A DNA stretch of 64,000 nt, from assembly GCF_022869825.1 (NCBI RefSeq), contig NZ_CP094971.1, positions 1,427,501-1,491,500 of the forward strand, written 5' to 3'. Position 1 is the first letter of the stretch. Every line of letters starts with the position of its first letter. The translations under genes were made by a program, and so were the position numbers. The notes below the pieces were generated by a model, which saw nothing but the letters and a program-made list of their open reading frames with translations, was not told the DNA's origin and searched no databases. The stretch comes from Clostridium sp. BJN0001. GTDB lineage: Bacteria > Bacillota > Clostridia > Clostridiales > Clostridiaceae. Of the stretch, positions 44,262 to 52,754 are shown piece after piece.

Positions 44262-44711
44262 TTACTTCCATTTTTTTATCATTTTTATAAGCGGATAACC
44301 TGTCTTTTCGGAAATAAACTCTTCCCCTATTGTAATAAAACCATTTTTCATATAAAAATTAACAGCAGAAGTTCTAGCATCAAGTTCTACATATGAAAGA
44401 TTTAATTCTCTTGCTTCTGATACAAGCTTATTTATAAGTTTGAATCCTATCTTCATACCTCTATAATTTTCATCTACAACAACTTGTGAAATTTTTGCCC
44501 ATTTTTTATTAACCTTAGTAAATCGTGCATGTCCTATAACCTTTTCATTAAAAACAGCAACAATATGGTGTGCATTTTCTTCATATATATCATCCATCAT
44601 CTCACGTGGATGGTTATATTTTTCGAAAAACTCCATAAATGCCATATATAGCCCATCTTTAAAATAATCTGTTCCTTTTTCTGCAAATATGAATTTTGTT
44701 TCATCTTTCAA
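44262..44711 (-). CDS. GNAT-family N-acetyltransferase
   Basis: 149 residues. The acetyl-CoA-binding segment ISQVVVDENYRGMKIGFKLINKLVSEA (R/Q-x-x-G-x-G/A-type, here RGMKIG) and the final VNFYMKNGFITIGEEF are typical. The start is probably TTG 44711 with GAGGGGA upstream, just after the rluF-like stop; a start at 44732 would overlap that gene. Substrate unknown. Confidence 0.85.
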   Translation of the reverse strand: MKDETKFIFAEKGTDYFKDGLYMAFMEFFEKYNHPREMMDDIYEENAHHIVAVFNEKVIGHARFTKVNKKWAKISQVVVDENYRGMKIGFKLINKLVSEARELNLSYVELDARTSAVNFYMKNGFITIGEEFISEKTGYPLIKMIKKWK

Positions 44712-44712
44712 T

Positions 44713-45513
44713 TTAATCCCCTCTAAATTCATTTTTATTTAATTTTCTAAGTTTTCCTGTTTCAAGCCCATCTAAGTGTATCTTATCTATTCTTATTCTT
44801 TTTAAAAACGTCACATTATATGAGAATTTTTTACACATTCTGCGTATCTGTCGATTTAGTCCTTGCTTTAGAATTATTCTAAATTCATAATCTGAAATTT
44901 TTGAAGCTTTGCATTGATCTGTCTTTACAATCTCATCTTTAGATATAATCTTTTTCAAATTTTCAAAAGTATCTTCTATTTTTATCTTACTGCCTTTGTC
45001 TACTATCTCAACAAAACCCATCTTATCTGTTAAACGATTTATCTTAGTTTTTCCTCTTTTTGACAAAACAACTCCATTTTTTATATTCTCTATAAAGTCA
45101 TCATCAATTTTTTTATCAACTCTCACAACATATTCTTTTTCAAAATGTGATAAACCATTTATTATTCTATCTGAAAAATCTCCATCGTTTGTCATTAAAA
45201 TAAGACCTTCTGAATCTTTATCAAGTCTTCCTACAGAAAAAATATACTGATTATAATTTATGTAATCTATTATATTATTTTTTACATCATGATCAGATGT
45301 ACATATAATTCCTTTTGGCTTATTAAAAGCAAGATATATACCTTCCTTTTTCTTTATTCTTTTTTTATCAAGCTCAATTACAGATTTCTCTGTAACCCAC
45401 TGCCCTAAAGAGCATTTTTCTCCATCTACAGTTACTCTACCCTCTTCTATAAGCTTATTAGTTTCTTTACGTGAACATATTCCATAATTGCTAAATAATT
45501 TATTAATTCTCAT
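44713..45513 (-). CDS. rluF: RsuA/RluF-type 23S rRNA pseudouridine synthase
   Basis: 266 residues. An N-terminal S4 domain (RINKLFSNYGICSRKETNKLIEEGRVTVDG) is followed by the synthase domain with the catalytic aspartate in FSVGRLDKDSEGLILMTNDG and the C-terminal LKQGLNRQIRRMCK motif. This layout fits RluF, which modifies U2604 in 23S rRNA, although RsuA-like specificity cannot be excluded by eye. AAAGGCAA precedes the ATG. Confidence 0.85.
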   Translation of the reverse strand: MRINKLFSNYGICSRKETNKLIEEGRVTVDGEKCSLGQWVTEKSVIELDKKRIKKKEGIYLAFNKPKGIICTSDHDVKNNIIDYINYNQYIFSVGRLDKDSEGLILMTNDGDFSDRIINGLSHFEKEYVVRVDKKIDDDFIENIKNGVVLSKRGKTKINRLTDKMGFVEIVDKGSKIKIEDTFENLKKIISKDEIVKTDQCKASKISDYEFRIILKQGLNRQIRRMCKKFSYNVTFLKRIRIDKIHLDGLETGKLRKLNKNEFRGD

Positions 45514-45534
45514 TTCTTATTGCCTTTTCTTTTT

Positions 45535-45570
45535 ATAATGTGTACATATACTTAAATATGTACACATTAT
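45535..45570. repeat. 15-bp inverted repeat
   Basis: ATAATGTGTACATAT and its exact complement with a six-base spacer, in the gap between the rluF-like gene and the small gene at 45595-45768. No T-run follows in the leftward direction, so it is more like an operator or a regulatory hairpin than a terminator. Confidence 0.5.
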
Positions 45571-45594
45571 ATTTGATTTTCATTATAATTTCAA

Positions 45595-45768
45595 TTACAT
45601 ATGATCTTTATCAAAAGCATCTTTGACATCATCTTTTATATTACTAAATGTATGTTTTACCTGATGTGCTTTTTCTTTGATATTGTCTCCTGCAATTTCT
45701 GCATCTTCTTTTATTATATTACTAATTTCTCTCATGTCACCCTTTAAATTCATTTTTGAATCTTTCAT
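45595..45768 (-). CDS. Small hydrophilic CsbD/YtxH-like stress-type protein
   Basis: 57 residues, entirely hydrophilic and helical (DMREISNIIKEDAEIAGDNIKEKAHQVKHTFSNIKDDVKDAF), resembling small CsbD- or YtxH-type stress proteins. The ATG at 45768 has AAGGAGG 10 bases upstream, a strong site. No transmembrane segment. The family link is by composition only. Confidence 0.6.
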   Translation of the reverse strand: MKDSKMNLKGDMREISNIIKEDAEIAGDNIKEKAHQVKHTFSNIKDDVKDAFDKDHM

Positions 45769-45901
45769 TTAAAAATACCTCCTTATTATTATATACATAA
45801 TAAGTTTGTGTATATTTTCAAATAATATGAGTGATAAAAAAATTTTGACAACTTTAAATACTATAAGTAAAATAATAATATCACACTTTTTGGAGGAATA
45901 T

Positions 45902-47458
45902 ATGAGTATACTTACATTAAAACACGTTAATCACGGCTTTGGTGACAGAGCAATTCTTGAAGATGTATCCTTTAGATTATTAAAAGGAGAACATGTAGGT
46001 TTAATTGGTGCAAATGGTGAAGGTAAATCAACATTTATGAATATAATAACAGGAAATCTTATGCCTGATGAAGGAGACGTAATATGGTCTAATAATGTAA
46101 GAGTAGGCTATATGGATCAGCATGCCGTTTTAAAGAAAGGAACTACAATAGGAGATTCTCTTAAAACTGCTTTTAAATATTTATTTGATCTTGAATCTGA
46201 AATGAATTCTCTCTATGAAAAAATGGGCGATGTAGATGAAAATGAAATGAATAAAATGCTTGAGAAAACTGCTGTAATTCAAGATATGCTTGATCATAAT
46301 GGATTTTACATAATTGACAGTAAAGTTGAAGAAGTTGCTAAAGGTCTTGGGCTTTTAGATTTAGGACTTGATAAGGATGTAGATGAATTATCTGGTGGAC
46401 AAAGAACTAAAATTCTTCTTGGAAAACTTCTTCTTGAAAACCCTGATATTCTTCTTTTAGATGAGCCTACAAATTATCTAGATGAAGAACATATTAACTG
46501 GCTTAAAAATTATCTTATAAATTATGAAAATGCATTTATTCTAATTTCACATGACATTCCATTTTTAAATTCAGTAGTTAATCTTATTTACCATGTTGAA
46601 AATAGAATTTTAACAAGATATGTTGGAGATTACAACGAATTTTTAAGACTTTACAATTTAAATAAAGAAAAATTAGAGCAGGCTTACGAAAAACAGCAGA
46701 AAGAAATTGCAAAGTTAAAAGATTTTGTTCAAAGAAAGAAAGCAAATGTAGCAACAGCTAATATGGCAAAATCAAGACAAAAAAAGCTTGATAAAATGGA
46801 TATAATAGAACTTAATAAAGAAAAGCCAAAACCAGAATTTAATTTTAAAATTGCAAGAACTTCTGGAAAAACAATATTTGAAACTAAAGATCTTGTAATT
46901 GGATATGATTCTCCTCTTACTAAAAAGCTTAATATTCTAATGGAAAGAAATCAGAAAATTGCATTAGTTGGAGCAAATGGTCTTGGTAAATCTACTCTTT
47001 TAAAAAGCCTTCTTGGAATAATAAAACCTCTTGACGGAGAAGTTATAAGAGGTGATTATCAAGAAATAGGATACTTTGAACAGGAAGAAAGAGAATCTAA
47101 TAAAAATACATGTATTGAAGAAGTATGGAGTGAGTTCCCAGGATTTACTCAATATGAAGTACGTGCAGCACTTGCAAAATGTGGACTTACTTCAAAGCAG
47201 ATAGAATCACAGATAAGAGTTTTATCAGGTGGTGAGGCTGCAAAGGTAAGACTTTGCAAAATTTTAAACAGAGAAACTAATATACTCGTTCTTGACGAAC
47301 CTACAAACCATCTTGATGTTGATGCAAAAGATGAATTAAAAAGAGCATTAAAAGAATATAAAGGAAGTATCCTTCTAGTTTCACATGAACCTGAATTCTA
47401 TAAAGATATAGTAACTGAAACATGGAACTGTGAAAATTGGACATTAAAGACAATATAA
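45902..47458 (+). CDS. ABC-F family ATPase (YkpA/YbiT-like)
   Basis: 518 residues from ATG 45902 (GGAGGA upstream; an earlier start would add an unrelated leader). Two nucleotide-binding domains: Walker A GANGEGKST and GANGLGKST, signatures LSGGQRTK and LSGGEAAK, Walker B LLLDEPTNYLD and LVLDEPTNHLD. A charged linker lies between them. No membrane segments, as usual for ABC-F proteins that act on ribosomes. The N-terminus SILTLKHVNHGFGDRAILEDVSFRLLKGEH fits the YkpA/YbiT branch; an antibiotic-resistance branch is less likely. Confidence 0.9.
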   Translation: MSILTLKHVNHGFGDRAILEDVSFRLLKGEHVGLIGANGEGKSTFMNIITGNLMPDEGDVIWSNNVRVGYMDQHAVLKKGTTIGDSLKTAFKYLFDLESEMNSLYEKMGDVDENEMNKMLEKTAVIQDMLDHNGFYIIDSKVEEVAKGLGLLDLGLDKDVDELSGGQRTKILLGKLLLENPDILLLDEPTNYLDEEHINWLKNYLINYENAFILISHDIPFLNSVVNLIYHVENRILTRYVGDYNEFLRLYNLNKEKLEQAYEKQQKEIAKLKDFVQRKKANVATANMAKSRQKKLDKMDIIELNKEKPKPEFNFKIARTSGKTIFETKDLVIGYDSPLTKKLNILMERNQKIALVGANGLGKSTLLKSLLGIIKPLDGEVIRGDYQEIGYFEQEERESNKNTCIEEVWSEFPGFTQYEVRAALAKCGLTSKQIESQIRVLSGGEAAKVRLCKILNRETNILVLDEPTNHLDVDAKDELKRALKEYKGSILLVSHEPEFYKDIVTETWNCENWTLKTI

Positions 47459-47470
47459 TAATTCTTACTA

Positions 47471-47507
47471 TAAAAGAAGCTGGTTTTAAAATAACTAGCT
47501 TCTTTTA
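47471..47507 (+). terminator. Terminator of the ABC-F gene
   Basis: TAAAAGAAGCT and AGCTTCTTTTA arms with an internal mismatched GGTT/AAC pairing and a following TTTATTTA. It lies 12 bases after the stop. Confidence 0.8.
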
Positions 47508-47524
47508 TTTAGCATAATATTGTA

Positions 47525-47655
47525 TTTTATAAACTGCTTTGATAAAATGGTAAACAGAGATAAAAACACAGTTTCTGTTGGTAGTCAGAACCTATATAAA
47601 TTTAATATAGCAGTAACCTGCCCTCCTGGGGTTGTCCATTCTCTGAGATTTTTAC
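47525..47655 (+). ncRNA. yjdF motif (azaaromatic) riboswitch
   Basis: The 140-base leader directly before a yjdF-family gene holds several paired elements, including ACAGTTTCTGTTGGTAG around 47570, and the GC-rich CCTGCCCTCCTGGGGTTG near 47617-47635, which stands out in this AT-rich DNA. The known yjdF RNA lies in this position in Firmicutes, binds azaaromatic compounds and controls translation. The downstream ribosome binding site (AGGAGGAG at 47661) is in range. Assigned by position and general structure. Confidence 0.7.
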
Positions 47656-47674
47656 TTAACAGGAGGAGATGTTT

Positions 47675-48097
47675 ATGTTAACATCAATTAAATTAACAGT
47701 CCTTTTTAAAGAACCTTTTTGGATAGGTGTCTTTGAAGTATATGAAAATGCCGGCTATAAAGTATGTAAAGTTACTTTTGGAGCAGAACCTAAAGACGAA
47801 GAGATCTATAGCTTTATATTAAAAAGATTTAAAAAATTAAAGTTCAGTAGTTTAATTACTAATTCAAATCAAAAATCAGTTATAAAGCGAGAAAATCCTA
47901 AAAGAGTTTTAAGAAAAATAAAAAAAGAAATTAAAAGTGATGGTATAGGAACTAAAGCTCAAATAGCTTTAAAAAAACAGTTTGAAGAAAGTAAATTAAT
48001 TCACAAGAAAAATAACAAAAAGCGAAAAATTGAAACAGAGGACAGAAAATTCAAATTAAAGCAGCTAAAAAGGAAAGTAAAACATAAAGGACATTAA
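47675..48097 (+). CDS. yjdF: YjdF family protein
   Basis: 140 residues. The start MLTSIKLTVLFKEPFWIGVFEVYE and KVTFGAEPKDEEIYSFIL are the YjdF signature; the C-terminal half is very basic (KKNNKKRKIETEDRKFKLKQLKRKVKHKGH). ATG 47675 is chosen because the AGGAGGAG site is six bases away; ATG 47669 would be too close. Function is unknown; the gene is probably involved in handling toxic azaaromatic compounds, given its riboswitch. Confidence 0.85.
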   Translation: MLTSIKLTVLFKEPFWIGVFEVYENAGYKVCKVTFGAEPKDEEIYSFILKRFKKLKFSSLITNSNQKSVIKRENPKRVLRKIKKEIKSDGIGTKAQIALKKQFEESKLIHKKNNKKRKIETEDRKFKLKQLKRKVKHKGH

Positions 48098-48122
48098 ATT
48101 TTAAAACAAAAACTAAAATAAG

Positions 48123-48162
48123 TTAGATTCTATATGTTAGTATCCTAATATGTAGAATCTAA
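48123..48162. terminator. Terminator-like hairpin between convergent genes
   Basis: TTAGATTCTATAT and ATGTAGAATCTAA arms, overlapping the last codons of the leftward YdcF-like gene. Partial T-runs on either side. Confidence 0.55.
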
Positions 48163-48712
48163 TTACTGCAGGAATTTCTCTTAGGAAACCTATTCTTTCA
48201 TGATTTTTATATGGAGTAACATATACACCTGAATAAGAAGCATTAAGATTTATTTTTTCAGCCATTAAAGATGCCCTTTTTAAATGAAACTTATTTGATA
48301 CTATTATAGCTGTTTTAAATCCTTTCTCATCCATAATCTTCTTTGAATTAATTAAATTTTCCATTGTGGATTCTGATTCATCTTCTACTATAATTTTCTC
48401 TTCATCAATTCCATTTTCTGATAGTTCTCTTTTTATAGCTTCTCCTTCTGAAATATTTTCTCCAGATCCTTTTCCACCAGAAGCTATTATGTAATCTGCA
48501 TATCCTTCTTTTATAAGCCTTTCTCCTTCTTCTATTCGCCAACTTAAAAATGGACTAGGTGTATCTCCATATACACTACAACCAAGAACTATAATACAAT
48601 CGGCTTTTTCAGCTTTAGCATTTTTACCAAAACTCTCTACATTAAATCCTACTAAAATAATAATAGCAAAACCTATTATAATAAATGAACTAATTATTTT
48701 TATAAATTTCAA
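48137..48712 (-). CDS. YdcF/SanA-family (DUF218) envelope protein
   Basis: 191 residues from TTG 48712 with AGGAGG 8 bases upstream. One N-terminal membrane segment (IISSFIIIGFAIIILVGF) is followed by the DUF218 domain: ADCIIVLGCSVYGDTPSPFLSWRIEEG, SGGKGSGENISEGEAI, ESESTMENLINSKKI and SNKFHLKRA. These proteins are anchored outside the membrane and are linked to envelope and vancomycin-barrier functions in other bacteria; exact reaction unknown. Confidence 0.88.
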   Translation of the reverse strand: MKFIKIISSFIIIGFAIIILVGFNVESFGKNAKAEKADCIIVLGCSVYGDTPSPFLSWRIEEGERLIKEGYADYIIASGGKGSGENISEGEAIKRELSENGIDEEKIIVEDESESTMENLINSKKIMDEKGFKTAIIVSNKFHLKRASLMAEKINLNASYSGVYVTPYKNHERIGFLREIPAVIRFYILGY

Positions 48713-48817
48713 ATATATCACCTCCTATAAGCACTATTATATCAAATAAAAAAAGCTAATGAAATTAATAAAATTTCTTTTCATTAACTCTTTTAAATAA
48801 AATTATATTTACTTAAT

Positions 48818-49786
48818 TTATTTATCTGCTTCTATATATTCACGTAATTTTGTAAGTCCTTCTTCTAATTTTATATTAATTTCCCATCCTAATAATTCTT
48901 TTGCTTTAGATGAATCTAATACTGAACGCTTTACATCGCCTTTTCTTGGCCCTTTAACTATAATATTAGGTTCAACATCAAATACATTCACTATTTCATC
49001 GTATATATCAAGAATAGATACTTCTTCTCCAGAACCAATATTAATAACCTCATTAGTAAATTTTTCTGTTGCAAGTAAATTTGAATTAACAATATCATCT
49101 ACATACACATAATCTCTAGTACATCCTCTAGGCATATCATCATACGTCATTAATATAGACTGCTTGTTATTATAAATATTATCTAAAAATATAGGGATTA
49201 CTCCACATTCCCCGTCTGCTATTTGTCTTGGCCCATATACATTTGCATAACGTAGTACATTATACTGAAAATCATATTTTTCAGCATAAATATTAATATA
49301 TTTTTCTGCTAAAAATTTATCTATAGAATATGGAGATATTAACTGAGGCATGTCTGTTTCTTTAGATTTTTCATCTCCAATAATTTCCTTAGAAAGTGCG
49401 CCACCCGAAGAAACAGTTATAATTCTTTTTACATCATATTTATGTGCTAAATCAAGTAGATTTAAAAAACCAATTATATTTATACTTAAATCATATCTTG
49501 GATTTTCTACCGAATATATTACAGATTTTTGTGCTGCATGATGATTTATTATATCTGGCCTATACCGCTCAAATACCTCGTCTAATCTTCCAAAATCTCT
49601 AATATCTACATTACAAAAAGTTAAATTTTCATTATCTAATAAATGCTTAATGTTATTTAAAGATCCTGATGATAAATTATCTACTATTATAACTTCATAT
49701 CCATCACGTAAATACCCTTCTGCTATATTAGAACCTATAAAGCCTGCCCCACCAGTCAATAATACCCTCTTGTTAGTTGAATTCAT
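48818..49786 (-). CDS. NAD-dependent sugar-nucleotide epimerase (UDP-glucose 4-epimerase-like)
   Basis: 322 residues. The Rossmann motif LLTGGAGFIGSNIAE, the catalytic Ser/Tyr-Lys (TVSSGGAL then YSIDKFLAEKY) and TRDYVYVDDIV plus GSGEEVSILDIY place it with GalE-like short epimerases. GALSKE replaces the common GALYGE, a small deviation. AGGAGGAC precedes the ATG. It stands alone, not in a polysaccharide cluster. Substrate not predictable. Confidence 0.88.
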   Translation of the reverse strand: MNSTNKRVLLTGGAGFIGSNIAEGYLRDGYEVIIVDNLSSGSLNNIKHLLDNENLTFCNVDIRDFGRLDEVFERYRPDIINHHAAQKSVIYSVENPRYDLSINIIGFLNLLDLAHKYDVKRIITVSSGGALSKEIIGDEKSKETDMPQLISPYSIDKFLAEKYINIYAEKYDFQYNVLRYANVYGPRQIADGECGVIPIFLDNIYNNKQSILMTYDDMPRGCTRDYVYVDDIVNSNLLATEKFTNEVINIGSGEEVSILDIYDEIVNVFDVEPNIIVKGPRKGDVKRSVLDSSKAKELLGWEINIKLEEGLTKLREYIEADK

Positions 49787-50022
49787 AAAATTTGTCCTCC
49801 TAAAATTTACCAGCTATATATATTATACACTATAAATACTATTCTTTTAAATTAAAATTTATTTTTACCATAAAATAAATCCTGCATTCTTACATAAATA
49901 ATAGGCAAAAAATAGCCTGCATATCCTTCATTTAATATTTTAATCATCATTATTGAAGAATGTGCAGACTATTTAATCTGAAAAATTTTTAGTATTCAGT
50001 TTTTATGAATTAAGTTTAATAA
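49787..50022. other. Intergenic region with no assignable gene
   Basis: 236 bases without a convincing frame. It contains only AT-rich sequence and a GGCAAAAAATAGCC inverted repeat near 49911-49926. No promoter or riboswitch stands out. Confidence 0.5.
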
Positions 50023-50238
50023 CTAATATATCTTCTCTACATTATCTACTTTATAATCGCTCTTAAATTTTTGTAAATCTTTATCATTCTTAATTAAACA
50101 TATATCAATAAATTTACCAGTTTTAATTTCCATGAATCCTGCTGTTTTTTCTCCTGTACATACACTACATTTTAATACAGGCTTGTACTCTTTAGAGTCA
50201 AACAAAACTGTCATTTTCTTCTTTTTCTTAAAAAACAT
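50023..50238 (-). CDS. Small basic hypothetical protein with one CxxC pair
   Basis: 71 residues from ATG 50238 (GGAG upstream; the GTG nine bases earlier would sit within the site). A lysine-rich start (FFKKKKKMTVLFD) precedes LKCSVCTGEKTAGFMEIKTGKFIDICLI. The CSVC and a later C could bind metal. No family recognised. Confidence 0.5.
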   Translation of the reverse strand: MFFKKKKKMTVLFDSKEYKPVLKCSVCTGEKTAGFMEIKTGKFIDICLIKNDKDLQKFKSDYKVDNVEKIY

Positions 50239-50369
50239 TAAATTCACTCCACTATAAAAAAATATTTTGATATATTATATTCGTATAGTTTTAAAAAATA
50301 CTTAAAGCCTAAATCAAAATGTATAAAAATTTCTTTATTTATTTTTCAATTTTATAACATAAAATCTAC

Positions 50370-50615
50370 TTAAATGAATATAACTATCCCTGTGCATATA
50401 ACCCATACTGCAAGTACAGCTGCATTTATTTTTGCATCTTTTTTTGTTATTTTATCTTTATGCTTTCGCATATATAAATTATCTGCCAAAGATAAAATAG
50501 CCCCAAATAAAAACAATAAATTCCATAAGCTATACGGAAGTACTTTAAAAAATACGAGTACATTTGCTGCTGAAAGAATTAACATTGCTATATTATATAG
50601 TTTAAATATTAACAT
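50370..50615 (-). CDS. Small membrane protein
   Basis: 81 residues with three hydrophobic segments (YNIAMLILSAANVLVFFKVL, YSLWNLLFLFGAILSLAD and AAVLAVWVICTGIVIFI) and a basic loop between the second and third. GGGGTGA precedes the ATG. No family recognised. Confidence 0.6.
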   Translation of the reverse strand: MLIFKLYNIAMLILSAANVLVFFKVLPYSLWNLLFLFGAILSLADNLYMRKHKDKITKKDAKINAAVLAVWVICTGIVIFI

Positions 50616-50682
50616 TTGTTTATCACCCCTTAAATTAAGTTTATCATATTATTTTACATTAAAAAGAAATTATTTTAAATAG

Positions 50683-51396
50683 CTAATATAATTCAATAAC
50701 AGCACTTTTTTTATCATTGCTTTTTACTGTAATAATATGTTTACCATCTACTTTTGAATAAAAGCACATAATTTTGCTTCCATATACTATTTCTTTTTTA
50801 TATAAAATTCTTACATTATTAAATATTGAATTTTTATATATGTTTTCAGGAAGAATTTCATATGCCATATCAAGATAGCTTAAATTATGCATATGATTAT
50901 TTAAATCAATATCTCTTCTCTGAATTTTAAATTCCTTTTCAAATAAAAATTCATTAACTCTGACATCTTTAATTTCTTCAGAAAATGCCTGCTTTTGAGG
51001 TTCTACTTCATATAATTTTTTAATATCATCTGTTATTTTAATAGGTCTTCTTTTTTCAGTATCCATTAATATCCATCTTGATGTTCCAAGTGCTATGCTA
51101 TTACAGCCTTTATCTATAATTTCAAAATCACGATACGCACATAGACTTTTAATTTTTCTTGGCCATGTCTTTGCAATTACTATATCATTATACATAGGTC
51201 TTTTATTAACTTTAATCTTCCAGTCAAGCAGTATCCATACTTTCTTTTTACTTTCTATATCTAAAACTCCATAATGAACAGTCTGAGAATGAAGACATGC
51301 AATATCTTCCATTATGCTAAGAAGTGCTTTATTAGTAGCATAATTATTTCTGCCTATATATTCTATCCCTATTCTATAATTTTTCTCAAATATCAA
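50683..51396 (-). CDS. Acyl-ACP thioesterase
   Basis: 237 residues, probably from TTG 51396 with AGGAG 8 bases upstream. Two hot-dog domains: the first with SIMEDIACLHSQTVHYGV and VWILLDWKIKVNKRPMYND, the second with NNHMHNLSYLDMAYEILP, where Asn/His/Cys-type catalytic residues occur in this family (here NNHMHN). It hydrolyses acyl-ACP to free fatty acid in the cytoplasm, as in clostridial FatA-like enzymes. It is followed by a small membrane protein gene. Confidence 0.82.
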   Translation of the reverse strand: MIFEKNYRIGIEYIGRNNYATNKALLSIMEDIACLHSQTVHYGVLDIESKKKVWILLDWKIKVNKRPMYNDIVIAKTWPRKIKSLCAYRDFEIIDKGCNSIALGTSRWILMDTEKRRPIKITDDIKKLYEVEPQKQAFSEEIKDVRVNEFLFEKEFKIQRRDIDLNNHMHNLSYLDMAYEILPENIYKNSIFNNVRILYKKEIVYGSKIMCFYSKVDGKHIITVKSNDKKSAVIELY

Positions 51397-51433
51397 AATA
51401 GTCACTCCTTTATCTTATCATGTACTTTTTTAA

Positions 51434-51476
51434 AAAAGCAGACAAGCAATATTTTTTAAGATTCTTATCTGCTTTT
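51434..51476 (-). terminator. Terminator of the CDF transporter gene
   Basis: AAAAGCAGATAAG and CTTGTCTGCTTTT (minus strand) pair with one mismatch, followed by a T-run, directly after the stop at 51480. Confidence 0.8.
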
Positions 51477-51479
51477 CTT

Positions 51480-52646
51480 TTAAACAAATGGTTTATCAAC
51501 TTTTATAACTGCATTATAGTTTGGCCATTTTTCTTTTATACTCTTTGATATTATGCTTTTTATTTCTTCATCTGATTTATTAATATCAAATGGAACAACA
51601 ACATCAAAAATCAAATTCGTATGAGTATTACCATTAACCATTCTAAAATCATGTATTGAAAGCTCATTATTATATTCCTTAACTAAATCATTAACTTTCA
51701 TCTTCATATTCATTACCTCTTTATTATTAATATCAAGAGGATCCATATGAATAACAGCTTCGCAGTTAAGTTTTTTACTTAATTCAACCTCTATTCTATC
51801 TATGCAATCATGTATCTCATAAATATCAGAACTTCCAGGAATTTCAGCATGAAGTGATATTATACGTCTTCCAGGGCCATAATCATGAACTATAAGATCA
51901 TGCATTCCACATATTTCTTTATGTGCTAACACTATCTTTCTTATACTATCTAAAAGTTCTTTGTTTGGAATATTTCCAAGAAGTGGATTTATTGTATCTT
52001 TTGCAGCACTATATCCTGAATATAATATAAATGCAGATACTAAAATTCCAGATATCGAATCAAAATTATAACCTGTAATTTTATAAACAATTATAGAGAT
52101 TAAAACTACAAATGTTGCTATAGAATCTGTAAAACTATCAAGAGATGTAGCACTCATTGCTGAAGAATTAATCTTTTTAGAGATAACTTTATTATAATAA
52201 GACATATATAATTTTGCTATTATTGATATTATAAGTATTGCTATTATAATAGGACTTCCATCTAAAGGCTCTTTATCAAAAAGCTTTGAAAATGAAGATT
52301 TAAAAAGTTCAAATCCCATTAAAATAATAGCCATAGAAACTATAAACCCTGAAATATATTCTATCCTTCCATGACCAAACGGATGCTCTGTATCTGGCTT
52401 TTTATCTGCCATCTTAAATCCTATAAGAGTGACTATTGAAGAGCCTGCATCTGAAAGGTTATTTACTGCATCAGCAGTAATTGCTATAGAACCACTTACA
52501 GAACCTGCAATAAACTTTACTATGAATAAAAATATATTAAGAGTTATTCCAAGAACTCCGCATACAATTCCATATAACGTTCTAACTTTAGGATCATTTA
52601 CATCTTCACTATTTTTTATAAAAATTCTTGTAAGTATTTTTATCAT
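51480..52646 (-). CDS. Cation diffusion facilitator (CDF) transporter
   Basis: 388 residues from ATG 52646 (MIKILTRIFIKNSEDVNDPKVR, the usual clostridial CDF start). A longer in-frame version begins at 52721, but no site supports it well. Six membrane segments include the metal-site residues DAVNNLSDAGSS and HPFGHGRIEY. A C-terminal cytoplasmic ferredoxin-like domain with HDLIVHDYGPGRRIISLHAEIPG senses metal. Exports divalent metal such as zinc, manganese or iron; specificity cannot be read. Confidence 0.9.
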   Translation of the reverse strand: MIKILTRIFIKNSEDVNDPKVRTLYGIVCGVLGITLNIFLFIVKFIAGSVSGSIAITADAVNNLSDAGSSIVTLIGFKMADKKPDTEHPFGHGRIEYISGFIVSMAIILMGFELFKSSFSKLFDKEPLDGSPIIIAILIISIIAKLYMSYYNKVISKKINSSAMSATSLDSFTDSIATFVVLISIIVYKITGYNFDSISGILVSAFILYSGYSAAKDTINPLLGNIPNKELLDSIRKIVLAHKEICGMHDLIVHDYGPGRRIISLHAEIPGSSDIYEIHDCIDRIEVELSKKLNCEAVIHMDPLDINNKEVMNMKMKVNDLVKEYNNELSIHDFRMVNGNTHTNLIFDVVVPFDINKSDEEIKSIISKSIKEKWPNYNAVIKVDKPFV

Positions 52647-52754
52647 ACACTTTATATTAAAATTTATTAAAAACCTTAATATTTTTCCTCCTTTATCTTT
52701 TATCCATCTTATAGTATACACTCTTTTATGTTTCTATTTCAATATTTTCTATGT

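Noticed and set aside
47669..47674. ATG at 47669 as the yjdF start
   Set aside because: It directly abuts the AGGAGGAG site, leaving no usable spacing; ATG 47675 is better placed.
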